Assembly (NCBI GenBank): GCA_022496205.1 | Contig: WTXD01000004.1 | Span: 1,116,001 to 1,180,000, forward strand | Source: Gloeopeniophorella convolvens | Taxonomy: Eukaryota > Basidiomycota > Agaricomycetes > Russulales | Length of the DNA stretch: 64,000 bases | Direction: 5' to 3' | Shown: one piece after another, positions 11,301 through 23,679 of the stretch | Layout: the number at the start of each line of letters is the position of its first letter | How positions within the stretch are numbered: position 1 is the stretch's first letter | The notes under the pieces: model-generated | Told to the model about the DNA's origin: nothing | Seen by the model: the letters and a program-made list of their open reading frames with translations, nothing else | Databases searched by the model: none | Program-made: the position numbers and the translations under genes

Positions 11301-12548
11301 GCCCTACAGTTCACATCGGACATGAAGCTGGGTCACTACATGAAGGTTCCACCACGAACCATGTTCTGGTGCCAGATCGTCGCTACGGTGGTTGCAGGCA
11401 CGGTGCAGCTGGCTGTGCAAACATGGTATGCCCCACGCCCTTTGCATGCCATTAGCGGCGCACTGACCGCCTTGGACAGGATGTTCTCCAATATCCCCGG
11501 TTTCTGTGATCCAGACCAAAACAACCAGTGTGTATACCCTATTTGGCGTGGCGCCCCGCGGAGGCTCACCAATGCGTCTAGCTTCACCTGTGCCAACACA
11601 GAGGTATTCTTCGTTGCCAGCGTCGTTTGGGGTAAGTAGTTCGCAGGCTCCGTCGTGACGGTTCCTCACCGTGCCTGTGCCAGGCGTAATCGGGCCTCAG
11701 CGACAGTTCTCGCCGGGACAGATATATCAGTGCGTGATGGCCTCGCCCTGCGATTTTGACGGACCGCTGATGATGGTTGTGCAGCGGTGCGCTTATCGCC
11801 CAGGGCGTGTGGCCACCCTGGGTTCTCGGTCCTGACGCACCCCTCCCTACACACAGGCCTGACCTGGTTCTTCCTGATGGGTGCAATTGCTCCGCTGGTG
11901 GGTTGGCTCATTAACAAACGGTGGCCATCAAGCTTCTTCAAATATGTCAAGTAAGTTTGATTGATTCGTGCCTGCGCGAGCGCGCTTCTGAGAATGTACC
12001 TGCGGCCAGCGTCCCCGTCGTGCTCGCCGGTACATGCTGGATCCCCCCAGCGACGGCAGTCAACTATATCCCGTGGGCGATTCTGGGGTTCATATTCAAC
12101 TACGTGATCCGGAAACGACACTTTAGCTGGTGGGCGAAGTACAACTGTGCGTTCCGCAGCGCCTCCCGGGGCTGGGACTCCGGACTGTGAAATAGACAGT
12201 TGACACGTCGCGCCTCCTCCCCCACAGATGTGCTCTCCGCTGCGCTGGACTGCGGGACAGCCATCGGGACTCTGATCGTGTTCTTTGCGTGAGTCACCGG
12301 GTGTTGTCCTTGGAGGGATCTGTGTGTGCTAATGTCCTTTGCAGTTTTCAGTATCCCCGGCACGGGTCGATAGGCAAGAACAGCATCGAAAAATGGTGGG
12401 GCAACACCGTCTACAACAATACGGCAGACCAGCAGGCGCTGCCGCTACGAACAGTCCTCAAGGGCGAGTTCTTTGGGTGAGCCGCTTCTCATTCCGCCAG
12501 CTCGACCGGACGGTGCTGATGGTCTGCCGCAGGCCTAGATCATGGTGA
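8368..12548 (+). CDS. OPT-family oligopeptide transporter
   Basis: The protein is a polytopic membrane protein of the OPT superfamily, which imports small peptides (or glutathione/metal chelates) with protons, usually at the plasma membrane. Family signatures are plain: the NPGPF motif (ALNPGPFTLKEH), LFGYNSGLGMSILTFDW, TPWWAEANV, TNQQIGLNVVTELI, and KVPPRTMFWCQ, which matches the K-[IV]-P-P-R motif. Hydrophobic segments run through the whole length after an acidic cytosolic N-terminus. The gene is broken by about two dozen short introns, all resolving without frameshift. The last intron (12477-12532) splits the penultimate codons, so the protein ends FGPRSW, a typical OPT tail. The exact first two or three exon borders (8545-8820) are uncertain. 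Substrate cannot be predicted from sequence. Confidence 0.9.
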
Positions 12549-13366
12549 CCATCTGTAGTAGTATTACCCGGACCCTTGCTCTGGCCCGCACCCCTGTTGT
12601 ATTTCTGTGTTGTATTACTGTACGCCTCATACTCACGCACTAGACACCGCACGCTAATCCTAGCACCCTGCACGCTCTGCTCTGCCCTATCTACCCCCCT
12701 CCGGATGGGCGCAGGCGGCTGCCTGTCACTTTGACTCCCCACGCTGGAGGGTGTGGCTGACGGGCGACGCGCTGGTCGCGAGCTTCGCCGACGTGCCCGA
12801 CGCTATCAGGCGCGGGCGCGGATAGGAGTCCCGAGCCACAAGCCCCTGGGCGCGCGAGCTTCCGACGCCACCGTCCGTGAATTCTCCTCTGAGAAACCCA
12901 AAGGTGGCGGCAGGTGACAGGTTCCGGTGACTCATGTCATCATGGCGCCGCGCCCGCGCGTGTGCGCGCGTGCCACTCGCTCCAACTGGGGGTCTGTGCA
13001 CAATGTCCGTTCATTTCGCAGGCGTGCCTACCTTGCGGAGTGATGCGGGGCTCGTGTGGTGTTCGTAGTCAGAGTCCGCCGAGTACGAACATATTAAGCG
13101 GGGGGTTTCGCTCAGTATCCTAAACGAATACAAGGGATCGTCAAGGCTGGTTGCGTTGGCCTAAAGATAACCGGGCTTGGTTCGGAAAGCTACTTCCGTT
13201 GGCATGGACGCGTTTTCTATGTGCCCTTGAAGATGCCTGTCGAGGTACAAGGGAGAGAAGACGGGTCGGCCCGGGCCGCCGGACTGTGGCTATCGATTTA
13301 TTCTCCGCGGCTGTCTCGCCTCGAGAAGAGCGGCCGAGCGCCTGCACACGCCTACGCCAATTTACC
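12549..13366. other. intergenic between OPT and MED9-like genes
   Basis: About 0.8 kb. I see no gene, repeat or RNA structure that I can support. Confidence 0.5.
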
Positions 13367-13910
13367 ATGAGCCCCTCAGCCGCCTCAGCCTCAGCGACGC
13401 AAGAGCCGGGCGAGACGCTCCCCGCCGCCGCATTCGAGACGCTGCTCCCGAAGCTCCTCGCCGTCGTCGAGATCACACAACGCTCGGAAGGCACCAGCAG
13501 CGTGCAGAACAAACAGGACCTCCTGCAAGCCGTGCGTCGCGTCGTGGCGCAGCGCCCCCGGCACCAAGCACTCACTCACGCCCCCCGCGCAGATCCAGAC
13601 GTTCCGTGAGTCCCTCGCGCACGCGCGCGAGATCGCGCAGGCGCTGCCCGGCGGCGAGCTGCTGGTCGAGGAGCAGGACGAGGTCATCGCGATGCTCGAG
13701 CGGCTGCGCGCGAAGAAGCGGTGCGTGCCACCCGCGTAGACATAGCACCGGGCTGAACGTGCGGCTTGACGTGTGCGCAGGCAGCAGCTGCGCGAGTTCG
13801 CGGAGAGGGCCATCGACACGCAGGGGCACGTCGGCGCGCCGTACGTCGGCGCGGGCGCGCAGAGCAGCGCGCGGATGGAGGTCGACTCGAACGCATCGAC
13901 GCCGACCTGA
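13367..13910 (+). CDS. MED9: probable Mediator subunit 9 (Med9/CSE2)
   Basis: This is a small protein of about 140 residues after removing introns 13532-13592 and 13721-13780. The start ATG is at 13367. The N-terminal part (FETLLPKLLAVVEITQ) is followed by a helical segment rich in E/R/L with the stretch IAQALPGGELLVEEQDEV and AMLERLRAKKRQQL. That layout (a LPG-x-EL then EEQ heptad coiled coil) is the Med9 signature as I remember it. Med9 is a middle-module subunit of the Mediator complex and would act in RNA polymerase II initiation in the nucleus. The family is short and weakly conserved, so other small coiled-coil proteins remain possible. Confidence 0.6.
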
Positions 13911-14159
13911 GCCCGCTTCGTTGTGCGCGCGGACGGACGGCACGCGTCGTTTTGCCAGCCTCCGGTTGGCATTGCTTACCCCGTGCTCGCACTTTGGACC
14001 AGCCCAAAGTGAAATCTGCCCCCTGGAGTCGTGGCCTGCCCCCCTCGGCTCTCACCCACCCCTTCTCGCTCGCACCCCAGCTTCGTCGGCCGGTCCGCCT
14101 CTAGGCAGCGCCTGTGCTCGTTTTCGTTCTTTCCCCCCGCCGCTCGTTTGCCCCTTCAC

Positions 14160-15627
14160 ATGTCACACACACACCTGTACTACCCTCTGCTTTTCTTTTT
14201 CTTCCTCCTCGCGCACCCCGCGCGCGCGCAGACATCCGCACCCGCCGGCGTCGTCTGGAGCAGCCCCGCGCCCGGCGACCGCTTCGCGCCGGGCGACACG
14301 ATCGTCGGCAAGTGGCAAGCGCCGCAGCGCGTCGTCTCGCCGTCGTTCCGCCTCTGCGCGGGTGGCGCGAGCGGCTGCGGCACGACGATCTGGCCGGACG
14401 TGCAGCAGAGCGCGGGGGCCTACGTCGTCTCGCTGTGAGCTTCCCGTCCCAAGCGCATCGAAAATAAGCCGCGAGCTCATTCTCGTGTCTGCCTGTCAGC
14501 GCCGCGCCGAACGTGTCCGCCGAGGCGGGCTTCTACCTCCAGATGAAGGACGATTTTGGACAGACGTCCACGTCTCCCATCTTCAACCTCACGCGTGAGC
14601 CGCCTGCCCCCTCACGCCCCGCCGAACATCTAATTCATCACCACGTTCTTCCCCATTCCCAGCGTCTCCCGAGAGCCCGAGCGCCGCCGCGGCGCCCGCG
14701 CCCGACCCTTCGGAGCCCGTCTCGCCCCAGCCCCAGCCCGCGCAACAAGCCCCGCTCGCCTCAAAGCCCAGCAGCGGGGCCTCTCCCCCGCCCGCGCTCC
14801 CCGCACAGCAGCCCCCGAACCCCTCGCAGCCCGCGGGGCCCCCCGCCCTCGCAGCGCCCAGCACCGGCCCCGCCGCGACGCCCCCCGCCGCGCCGCTCGT
14901 CGCCGCCGCGCACGCGGCGCCCCCCGCGGCCGCATTAGCCGTGCCGCTCTCCCTCGCCGGCGCGATCGCGCTGCTGGCCGGCGCGCTCGCGCTGCACCAC
15001 CGCCGGCGCCTCGCCGCCGAGCGTGCGCGCAGCGCCAAAGAGGCGGACGGGGGTGCGGGCGAGGGTGAGAAGGACGCGTGCGACGTCGAGCGCGCGCTGT
15101 TCATGCACGCGCTGCTCGGCGGCGTCGCGGACGTGCCGGGGCCGTGCCCCCCGCGCCGTGACCGTGAGCGCACGCGCCAGGCGTACGTGCATCCCGCGCC
15201 GTGGCAATGGCCGCGGGGCCCGCAGCTACAGTCTCAGCCGCCGTGGTACCCGGATCAGCAGCAGCACCAACATCAACAACGGCCCCATTATCAGTCCCGG
15301 GGGCCTTCCCGCGCGCTGTCGTCGTATAGCGGGTACTTCGGCAGCAGGCGCGCGCATGCGCCGCCATCGCCGGCGGTGGAGTCAGTGACCTCTGATGTAC
15401 TGCCGTCCTACCTGCCCTCGCCCACATTCGACCACGGCGGCGGAAGTAACTACGGCGGCGACATCGGGTTCGAGAATGTGCCGCTCAGCCCGCTGCCACC
15501 TCCCCCACTACATGTGCGCGACGAGGCAGCGGAGCCGAACGACGCGCGGGCGAGGGAGCTGCGCGGGATCTACGAGGCTGTCGCTCGGGCGTTAGGAACG
15601 GTGCGCGCAGGTAGTGTGCACGAATAA
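14160..15627 (+). CDS. secreted/membrane-anchored surface protein with Kre9/KNH-like ectodomain and one TM segment
   Basis: The product starts with a signal peptide (LLFFFFLLAHPARAQ). A compact ectodomain of about 100 residues follows (VVWSSPAPGDRFAPGDTIVG ... FYLQMKDDFGQTSTSPIFNL), resembling the Ser-Thr-rich, Kre9/KNH-type domain of fungal wall proteins. Then come a long Pro/Ala/Ser-rich stalk, one hydrophobic membrane span (AVPLSLAGAIALLAGALAL), a basic stop-transfer HHRRR and a cytosolic tail of about 200 residues. Introns 14435-14499 and 14595-14662 splice cleanly. The stalk is probably O-mannosylated. A membrane-spanning anchor with a cytosolic tail, not a GPI signal, suggests a wall-sensing or adhesion role, but that is inference. 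The stop codon is followed by a 16-G run. Confidence 0.65.
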
Positions 15628-16112
15628 GCGGGGGGGGGGGGGGGGCTGTTTTTTGCCTTGTCTTTCTGGTGTCTTGGCAGAAGTGTTTTTTCTCTTCCCT
15701 TCCTTCATCTGCACCTTACTCGGCCTCTCACTCACTGTCCTCTTCGGCGAGGATAATGACTGCTTGTGGGAAAATATCACTTGCGTGAAACGGGGTACGC
15801 GGCACGTGTAAAGCGAATGAATTACTACAACAGCAGAGCGTGGGAGGGGGGGAGAAAACGCGGGATCCATGGTATGCGCAGGTATCGCGGCCTACGGGGG
15901 AGTGAAGATACAGAACAGAGATGTGGGTGCTGAGTACAGTAGAATGTACAGGAGCGACAGCAAAACAGAGCGGATGCTGGGGTGGATGGGATCGGGTATA
16001 AAAAAATATAACAGCTAGACGCAAAGTTGGAGAGCAGGCAAATGAAGGACTAGGCAACGTCAAGCGAATATAATCAATCAGGCAAGGCAGATGGATGGGG
16101 GTGGGGGTTGGC
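15628..16112. other. convergent 3' intergenic region
   Basis: Space between two convergent genes. It holds the poly-G run and A/T-richer sequence near 15995-16075. No further gene is seen. Confidence 0.5.
15630..15645 (+). repeat. 16-base poly-G run
   Basis: An uninterrupted run of 16 G begins three bases after the stop codon of the preceding gene. It lies in the presumed 3' UTR. Run length is likely variable and error-prone. Confidence 0.95.
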
Positions 16113-19050
16113 TCAGTAATAATAAGGGTTGTCCTGGGTTGATACGACGCCTTCAAAAAGGCTCATCCTTCCCGCTCGCCTCGCCAAGTCTCGCAGCGTC
16201 GCTGGGAGTGCCTCTGTGAATGCCAGAACCGTCATGCGTTGCTCCACTTCGACGCAGTCCGCGTGGCCGGCGTCACTGCCCAGCCTCAGCTCTGAGATAG
16301 ACGGGCTGAAAGGAACGATGGAGCCAGTCTCGCGGGGCGGCGGCACGCCTTCCAGTCCAAGCGCGCTTCCTCCCCAATCGCTCCATGCACTTTGAGGGAT
16401 GTCGATAGGCGAGATATGGGGGATGGCCGGAAGTAATGAGGATAGATCAAGAGATAGTGGGTAGGATCCAGGCATGCGGCCGCTGCAGCCGATGCTCAGC
16501 GGCCTTGGGAAGCGTGGGACCATCTGGAGCTCGACCCCGCACGTCCTCCCGCCTTGCTGAAGTTCGATGACTGAGATATCCGCAGTACCAAAGCCGTTAG
16601 GGCTGTCGGAGAGGCGAAAAGAGGTATCGCCGTATGTATCGCAGTAGTTACGGAACTCCTCCCATCCACAGGAACCGATTGTGACTGGCTCACCGTCAAT
16701 GAGAGCCATGCTAGCGGGAGCCTCGGCCACAGTCAAAGCGCCATCTCGCTTGATGTACAATCCCGTAGACTGCGCGGCATGCCAAGCGGAGGGGTGAGAG
16801 ATTGGCTGCGGCAGCGGGACACTGGGCATTTCAGCGTCCACCGTTTCACCGTCTTCGTCCGTAATGAACACCTTGGGTACGTGGCTTGCCTTATCAGTGC
16901 CTATCGACGGGCTAGTTGATGGAGAAACGGTTGTGGCCGCAGTCAGAAACGTGGTGACTGATCTGAACGACGTTGTCGTGGATACAGAAGTGGAAGAGGA
17001 GCTTGAAATCGAAGAGTCCGTCGATGTGGTTGATGATACGGAGGCTTTCTTCCTGGCTTTGTCGGTCTGTATGGAATGGAATGAACCAAGGGTGCATGCA
17101 TCAGCGCCGATTCTGGATACGATGAACAAAAGTAGGCAGCGGCAACTCACGTCAAAGTCCCAATCAGGCTCCACCTCGGAATTCGCCATCGCATCACCTC
17201 CTACTTCGAGTAATGTTTCATTCCAAGGATCAATAAAACTGGTCGCCACGTCGGGAACCTCCAGGCCTACTGCGAAAAAATTGCCTTCCCGAGGTGAGAG
17301 TGGTGACGGAGTCAAGGAGTGGTCCTGATGGTTCGTCAAAAATCCGTCTGCAACCGATGTAGTGACATCTGATGCGGGGGAACTCAGTTCAGAGGCGAAA
17401 ATCGATGGACTACCCTCCCGCGACCTCCACCGGTGTTGTCTACTTGTTGCCAACTTGAGAGTCAGATTACTGGGGGGGCTACGTGAGCGTCGTCTGGAAC
17501 TGATGTCTTGCTGCGGTTTACTGGGTGACCTCGAGCGTAACGCCCGGACCTGACTAACAGAAGAGGGGAAATGCGGCGGGCTAGACGACGGCGGACGGAG
17601 CGGAGGAGGATATGCCGGAGGAGGGCTAGGGGCGGGGGTTATCATCCGCAGGGTGACGCCAGGAAGGGGAACAGAGTCCTGGGCAGACGGGGGTAGGGGG
17701 AACGTCAAAGAGAGCGGGGGTATGAGAATATTTGAAGAAGGTAGGGTAACTGTGCAAGGAAGCTGTAAATTCGGACTGGGGGGGACAGACGATGATCCAT
17801 CTGTTGAGGAAGCACGTGGAGACGGCGGCGGGGACTCAGAGTCGAGGGACCACCTGCTGGAGAGCTTTGGTACAGAGCGAGAAGTGATCAACTGTCTATG
17901 TTTCACGTTGCTATCTTGCAGGGAGCCACGCCATGGGGAAGAATCATGGATGCGAGGGGTGATAGGTACCGCATACACCACATCATCTTTGCGAAAAGGG
18001 TCTTGCTCCGGTGTGATCGAGCGCTCGTCGCACGGGGCACCGTAAGGATGCGAGCGCTTATAACCCACAGAGGCATAGGAATATGTGTGAGAATCGGACG
18101 AGGGGGTTATAGGGGAGGGCCCATCAGTGGACGGAGAAGGGAGGTAAGTATGGCTAGCATGCGGTGTTGCCAGCTTCGAGCGAGAGAGCTTCGTACGAAG
18201 CCTGAGTACTAGTGACGATTTTGGTGCCTCCTACTTCAGCGTCAGATAAGACCTATCGCAAGTGAGCCGAATGGCGGCGTACCAGGTTCGCTCCAAAATC
18301 TGACCGGGAAGTACTATGATACTCTGTAACCTGAGGTGCAGATGTGGATGGCTCGGAGAAGGTAAACAAACTTGGGGCAGATTCCAAGGCCGAAGAGAGA
18401 CGCGAATAGGGCCGGGAGGGCGCCGAAGTAACCCTGCGAGAAGGTCGGTATGGTCGGGGGCCGCGCTTGGTGAAGCCGTCATCATCACTGTCGTCGTCAT
18501 CAAAAAACGACCCTTTTGGTTCTGCCTCGAGAGTATCAAGATGCGTCGAGCGCTTCCCAGTTGGGCGGGGAGTGCCAAAAGTGCGGGCGAAGACATTACG
18601 AGGAAGCGATTTGGCGCCAGAACGGGCGAAAGGAACGGGGGTGGCCGAGCGCGAAGGGGCCAGAGGAATGAATGAAGGAAGAGATGCTTCGGGACCTTCT
18701 GACCCTGATGCGGAAAGACTGGCAAGATGGGCTGTGCTGGTGCCTGGGCCATGAACAGCGTCTTGGATGAGGGAAGCCGCATGTGACTTGACTTTGCGGA
18801 TAAACGAGACCGCTGCGTGGCGGGCGCCGTTCGAAGGTGCGAGATGAGGGGAGCGCGTCGGCGGGCGCGGCGTCGCCCCAATATCGGCACCGCCATATAG
18901 ACCTAGCTGGTTGGTTGGAAGTAAAGGGCGGGATGCAGCGCCTGAATCAATACCGGCACCGATATGGTCGAGTGAGGCGGAGACGAAAGCCGTGAAATCC
19001 GCCATAGGGACACCGCTGCGAGAAGTACGCTCAGATTGAGCGGGGGCCAT
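16113..19050 (-). CDS. large low-complexity protein of unknown function
   Basis: I do not recognise this gene. Start is ATG 19050-19048 and stop is at 16113. Splicing out 18231-18282 (phase 0, donor GTACGC) joins the upstream frame to the long downstream frame. A second intron, 17067-17150, has a length divisible by three. The protein is about 900 residues. The N-terminal part is basic/Ser-rich with an acidic DDDDSDDD patch. The middle is very Pro/Ser-rich with PPP runs and arginine-serine motifs, and a Ser/Thr tract lies around 16980-17040 (complement). The last 230 residues look folded (GSCGWEEFRNYCDTYGD ... STQDNPYYY). It may be a scaffold or regulatory protein. No catalytic motif is visible. 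Confidence 0.7.
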
Positions 19051-20708
19051 TTTGGGGGGCGTTGAGCGAGAGCCATTGCCACGACCGAGAGAGATGTTTA
19101 AATACCAGAGGGGGTTGAGCCAAAGTCCACCGCTGTTCTCCTTCTTGGGTTACAGTCTTTCCCAAACCAGATAACAGTTACGTAACGGGCAGTTGTGCGC
19201 GTTTGAAACATTGTGGTCCTCAGATAGCTTCTTCCCTGTGGCCGCATCTGCTTGGTTTTCATATAGCCATATATGCAGAGGGGACTACCATCGCAGGACT
19301 TGGCTTAGGGAGTGCAGCTTCTGCCACCGACGATCTACGCTCCCTTCTCGCCCAATTTCCCATTGCCCCCGCCCCGCCGCCCACCCAGAAGAAGCTTAAT
19401 TTGCCTTTCGACGACGACGTTCGCCCGCCTCCATTCGCCTCCGGAGCCACCCTCGACGCCAGCCATACGATATATGAATATTCTACATTGGCTAGTACCC
19501 CACTTCGTGGCAGCGCTTCTCTCGTACTGATCGATTCTCCCTTCGATGCCTTTCCTTGCGAGTCACGCATAGGGTGTGATGACGCAACCCTTGAGCTGGC
19601 TGATGCACGCTCACGTTCATGCATATCCTTTTTCTACCATCGAAGTGTCTCACGCGTGCATCCGCCATGTATCCTCGCTTCTGGTCAATATTCCAATGTT
19701 CATTATTACGGCCATCCCGGCCAGCTGCTGTCGTATCTACGCACCTGCGGCACCAGACTTAATTCAACGACAGGCATGCCAGCTGTTTCACCTGACATTC
19801 TGCAGTCCCACATACAGAACATAGGAGCACGCCGCCCTCGCTCTGCCTGTCTGCTATTTGTGCCGGCACGCGCGAACGGCCGCCTCGGTTTGATCGCACC
19901 ACGCGAGTACGTATGGTCAGCTTCAAGTTCCCTGGTGATTCCTTCCACCCTATTGTCGCGTCGTGCCCGAGCAGCACCGTCCTAGCGACGACCGTCCGAG
20001 AGCCGACTTTCGTGTTTCGAGTTTTGATCTCCCCACGTCGACCCCCGAGCGGTGCTCGTGTGGGGAGCGCCGGCGCACAAACGGCGCGCTCGCTGCAGGC
20101 GTTGCGCCCTCCTTCGTCTATTACTTGGATCCGAATTGTGACCGGGCCAGATCTCGAGGAAATAGATTGGACGGAGAGGCAGAAAGACCGTCATGCTACG
20201 GGTTCTGTATGCCGAGGTGCACGAAAAATGGTTTCAAACAAAAACTCGAGGAATACACATGTGAGAAGGCAATTCTTGTGGCGCACGTCGGAATCTGACC
20301 CACTTGGCCCTCGGAATCTCCACTGCCGACTGCAGCTGGTCTCGATTCTCATCCGTCCTGTCAACATGTCGTCCCACTAATCAAAATTGACATGTGCCAA
20401 GTGCCCGAGTGGCCATCAGCACGTCTAGTGCCCTGACGTTTCCGTTCGCGGACTTAATTTAGACCCCAATATCCGGATTGTAGTATGGGAACCGCAGATA
20501 CACCTCGCGATGAGAACACTTTTTTCCCCGAGCGAACACAATACGATTACAACAATAGCGAAACACGTCAACGAACACACATACAGTACACAGACTGCGA
20601 AATGCGGCTTTAAAAAGACCGCAACGAAACCAGTAAAGAAGTACCCGAGTACAGTGCAAAAGTGATTGGATCAACATGTGGGCGCCGCGTCCGCGTCAGG
20701 TCGCGCCA
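19051..20708. other. intergenic with an unplaced open frame (about 19276-19563, +)
   Basis: About 1.66 kb between two minus-strand genes. A plus-strand frame around 19276-19563 reads like protein (DDLRSLLAQFPIAP, KKLNLPFDDDVRPPP) but has no in-frame ATG at its head and no clear splice partner. It could be an exon of a small unrecognised gene. The remainder shows nothing I can support. Confidence 0.35.
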
Positions 20709-23679
20709 CTAAATGCTCCCCGAGGCCGCGAGCGCCACCGCGCCAGACACAGGGTGTCCCAGGACCAGCACGCCCTCCTCGCCCTCGCCCTCCTCCGACC
20801 GCCCCAGGAACGACGCCGACTCGCCCCGCCCCGCCGCCGCCCGCACTTGTAGTTGCAGCCGCAGCTGCCCCACGCTCTTCCGCCGCCGCCCCAGCCCCGC
20901 ATAGCACCCCGCGGGCACCGCGTCCTCCCGCAGCGCGTACCCCGGCACCGCCGGCGGCGCAGGCGGCGACACGGAGTACCCGATGCCCAGCCCGATGCGC
21001 CGCACGCCGCGCCCGAGCGTGAGCTCCTCCTTCTCGCCCTCGTCCGCGCGCAGCACGCGCGGGGGCGTCGGCAGCCGCGGGCGCGGCAGCAGCATGCTCG
21101 AGCGCGAGTGGCGCAGCAGCGCACGCCCGCGCTCGCGCAGGCGCTGCGAGAGCGTCGCGAGCGCAGCACGGCGCACCTGCAACGCGCGAGGCTGCGGCGC
21201 GGCGCCGATGTCGAGTGACACCGTGCTCCAACGGAACGTCGCGTCGAGGCGCTGAGGGCTCGCGCCGCCCATGCCCATGCCCTCGCCGGCATCGGCATCA
21301 GCGTCGTCGGGGAGGCCGCTGAGAGGCGGGGCCGATGCCGGCGGCGGCGAGCTGCGGAACGGGTCCGCGTCGAGGCCGTGCCACGTGGGCTCGGGCAGCG
21401 CGGAGTTCGGCACACCGTGCGAGGCCGTAAGCGAGTCGCGCAGGCCGCTGCTACGCCAGCGGAGAAGGCGTGCAGGGATACGCTCGCGCAGCGTGCCGCC
21501 GGCGCGCACGTCGGGGGTGTTGGCACCCCCACGCGGTGTGACGAGGAGCGGGATGGGCAGCGCCAGTGCGTCTTGCAAAGTCATATCCGGCGAGCTGGTG
21601 TCGCTATCCGAGCCGTCGTAGTCGTCGTCGGAGCCGTCGTCGTCTTCAGCGGACGCTGGCGCAAGAGCGATGGCGTGCTCGGGGAGGAACGTGCCAAACT
21701 CGCTGACGCAGACGCCCAGCCCGATGCGCGTGGCGCCGTCTGCCTCACTTAGCCGCGGGAGGAAGGATTCGTCCTGGTGCCGGTGTGACCAGCGTGCGAG
21801 AGCATCGCCACCACCCGCACTGCTCGGCAACGATGGCGGCGATGGGTTTCTTGGACGAACGGGGGTAAATGAGACTCGCCGCGCGGCGACAAATGATCCC
21901 CTGTCTGCGTGTGACAAGACGGCGGAGTGGCCCGATGCGAGTGTGGAGGTGCCCGGTGATGGTGTGTCCAGCGTCAACGCGCTCAGGTAGGGATGTGTCC
22001 ATGGTAGAGATAACTCGCCCTCCGTCTCGGCCTCGGAGACGCTCAGGGATAAGTCGGGCGCTATAATGGTACTGGGCATGTCCGTTGGGATGTCCGTTAT
22101 CATATCTGGAGTCGGGAGGGTAATTGTGATGTCGGGTCCGTATTCCCGACGTATGCTATTCCAATCTCTAGAGTCAGTAACAATCATGAGTTCCAAATAC
22201 TAGTAGGGCGAATGGCGAATGGCGCACATGTCTGCAAACCATTCGGATGCTTTGATGTCCTTGATAGTAGGTCGCATATCTGGGTCGTGGTCGAGACACT
22301 GTGGCGCGAATTACTTGTGGCTGCGGCCCGTCAGGTAGGCCAGACACACACCTTGTTGATCAAGCTCTCGACGACTGCATCTACCTTCTCCAGCGGTAGC
22401 ACAGGTGTTATGCCTTGCAGAATGCAATCCCGAATCATCTCTGGGCGTGCCTCGGCATTGACATACCATGGTTGCTAAAGAGTATGAAGTAAATGCGTGA
22501 TAGCAGGACCAGGTCAGAACATACCTGTCCTGTGATCATCCACACAAGGACGACACCGAACGCCCAACAATCTGCCTCAGTACCAACCTCCTCCCCCGAG
22601 AGCACCTCTGGCGCTTCACACGACTCTAGCATGCTGAAAAATGAGCTACTACGCCTCCCAGCAGATGGCTCCGGAGATTGGCGCGACCCATGAATGATGG
22701 CGCGCTCGAATCCACTGATGCAAACGTGCCCGTTGACGCGCAGGAGGATCGTTGATGGGCGGATGTCTGTATGTACGACGCCAGCGTCGTGTATGAATTC
22801 AATTCCTGAAGTCTGCCGAGCGTGAGCAAATCACGAGACAGGCCCCGGAGCACCGAGAGACTTACAATCTCACACGCCCATCGCTTCATGCGCGTTATGT
22901 CTACAGGACCTTCCACTCGAATGAGGTTGAACAAGCTTCCGCCGCCGCAATGCTCCAGCACGATGAACAGAGTCTGGCTGTCCTCCCAGAACCGCGACGC
23001 CCGTTGGACGTATGGGTTTTCTCCGCGATCGCGAGCAGAGAGAACTTCCAACGCAACACGCTCTGCAACGGCAGACGGGGAGAGCGGCAAGCGGTAGGTG
23101 CGGATCGCATACAGCGCGTGAGGAAGCGTGGACTTTTTCGCAGATGGTACACAACCAGACGCGACTGCCAGGGAGAGGTGGGAGGTCTGTGTGCGGTGCA
23201 GAGTACGGAGGATCGTGTAGGATTCTTGCGTCGCAAGGTGATGATGTGTCGCCATGTTTGGGTTAACCGGGGGGCTGAATGGTGGTGTAGGGAGGCTGCT
23301 GGAAGGGAGGACGTCGGTGGCGGGAGCGGGCGACGACTTGAGCTTTGGCGAGATGATCATGACCTCCTGTGCCACAGCACACATTTTCAGTATGACCCAT
23401 GTACGACCTCGAAGGGCACTTGCCTCTACATCATCGTCCTCCCATTCAGAGTCGACGTCTTTTATGTTTGAGAGTTGCTGCAGCGGGTGTCATCATACTT
23501 CTGCCTCCAATGCACAAACGCCATACCTCGACATAATAGCTAGCGTCAGCCCTGTTCGATACCCGCTTCGCATCCTTGACGGTCTCCGGGCTATCGACCG
23601 TTTCGGTAGGACTCCGGAAGGTGTCCTCGCGGATTGTGAAGTCGAGAAAGGTTGAAAACGATTCCTTAAAGGATGGCAT
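20709..23679 (-). CDS. predicted pseudokinase of an AGC-like family with long C-terminal extension
   Basis: Six exons splice cleanly: 23527-23679, 22866-23477, 22525-22812, 22352-22474, 22228-22298 and 20709-22167. The kinase fold is clear from the hinge (FIVLEHCGGGSLF), the APE motif (CEAPEVL), the F-helix (DCWAFGVVLVWMITG) and the alphaI region (DHDPDMRPT ... ASEWFADIDW). Nearly every catalytic motif is lost. The glycine loop reads RTLHRTQTSHLSLA, the VAIK lysine is arginine (YAIRTY), the HRDxKxxN loop is HTDIRPSTIL, and DFG is replaced by SGFER. A Pro/Ser/acidic region of about 480 residues follows. It probably works as a scaffold or allosteric partner. It shares intron positions with the active kinase at 60514-62328, so the two are paralogues. 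Start ATG 23679 is the first before a plausible N-terminus. Confidence 0.85.

Noticed and set aside
19203..19985. 260-codon plus-strand frame between two minus-strand genes
   Set aside because: Its first codon is TTG and no ATG precedes the protein-like part; no convincing splice partner, so not called as a gene.
20390..20450. tRNA-like string (GTGCCCGAGTGG resembles a class II D arm)
   Set aside because: No matching T arm, no box B and no acceptor pairing could be found downstream.
20671..21532. Several long antisense and off-frame readings in the pseudokinase tail
   Set aside because: Arg/Ala/Pro-biased products typical of GC-rich shadow frames.
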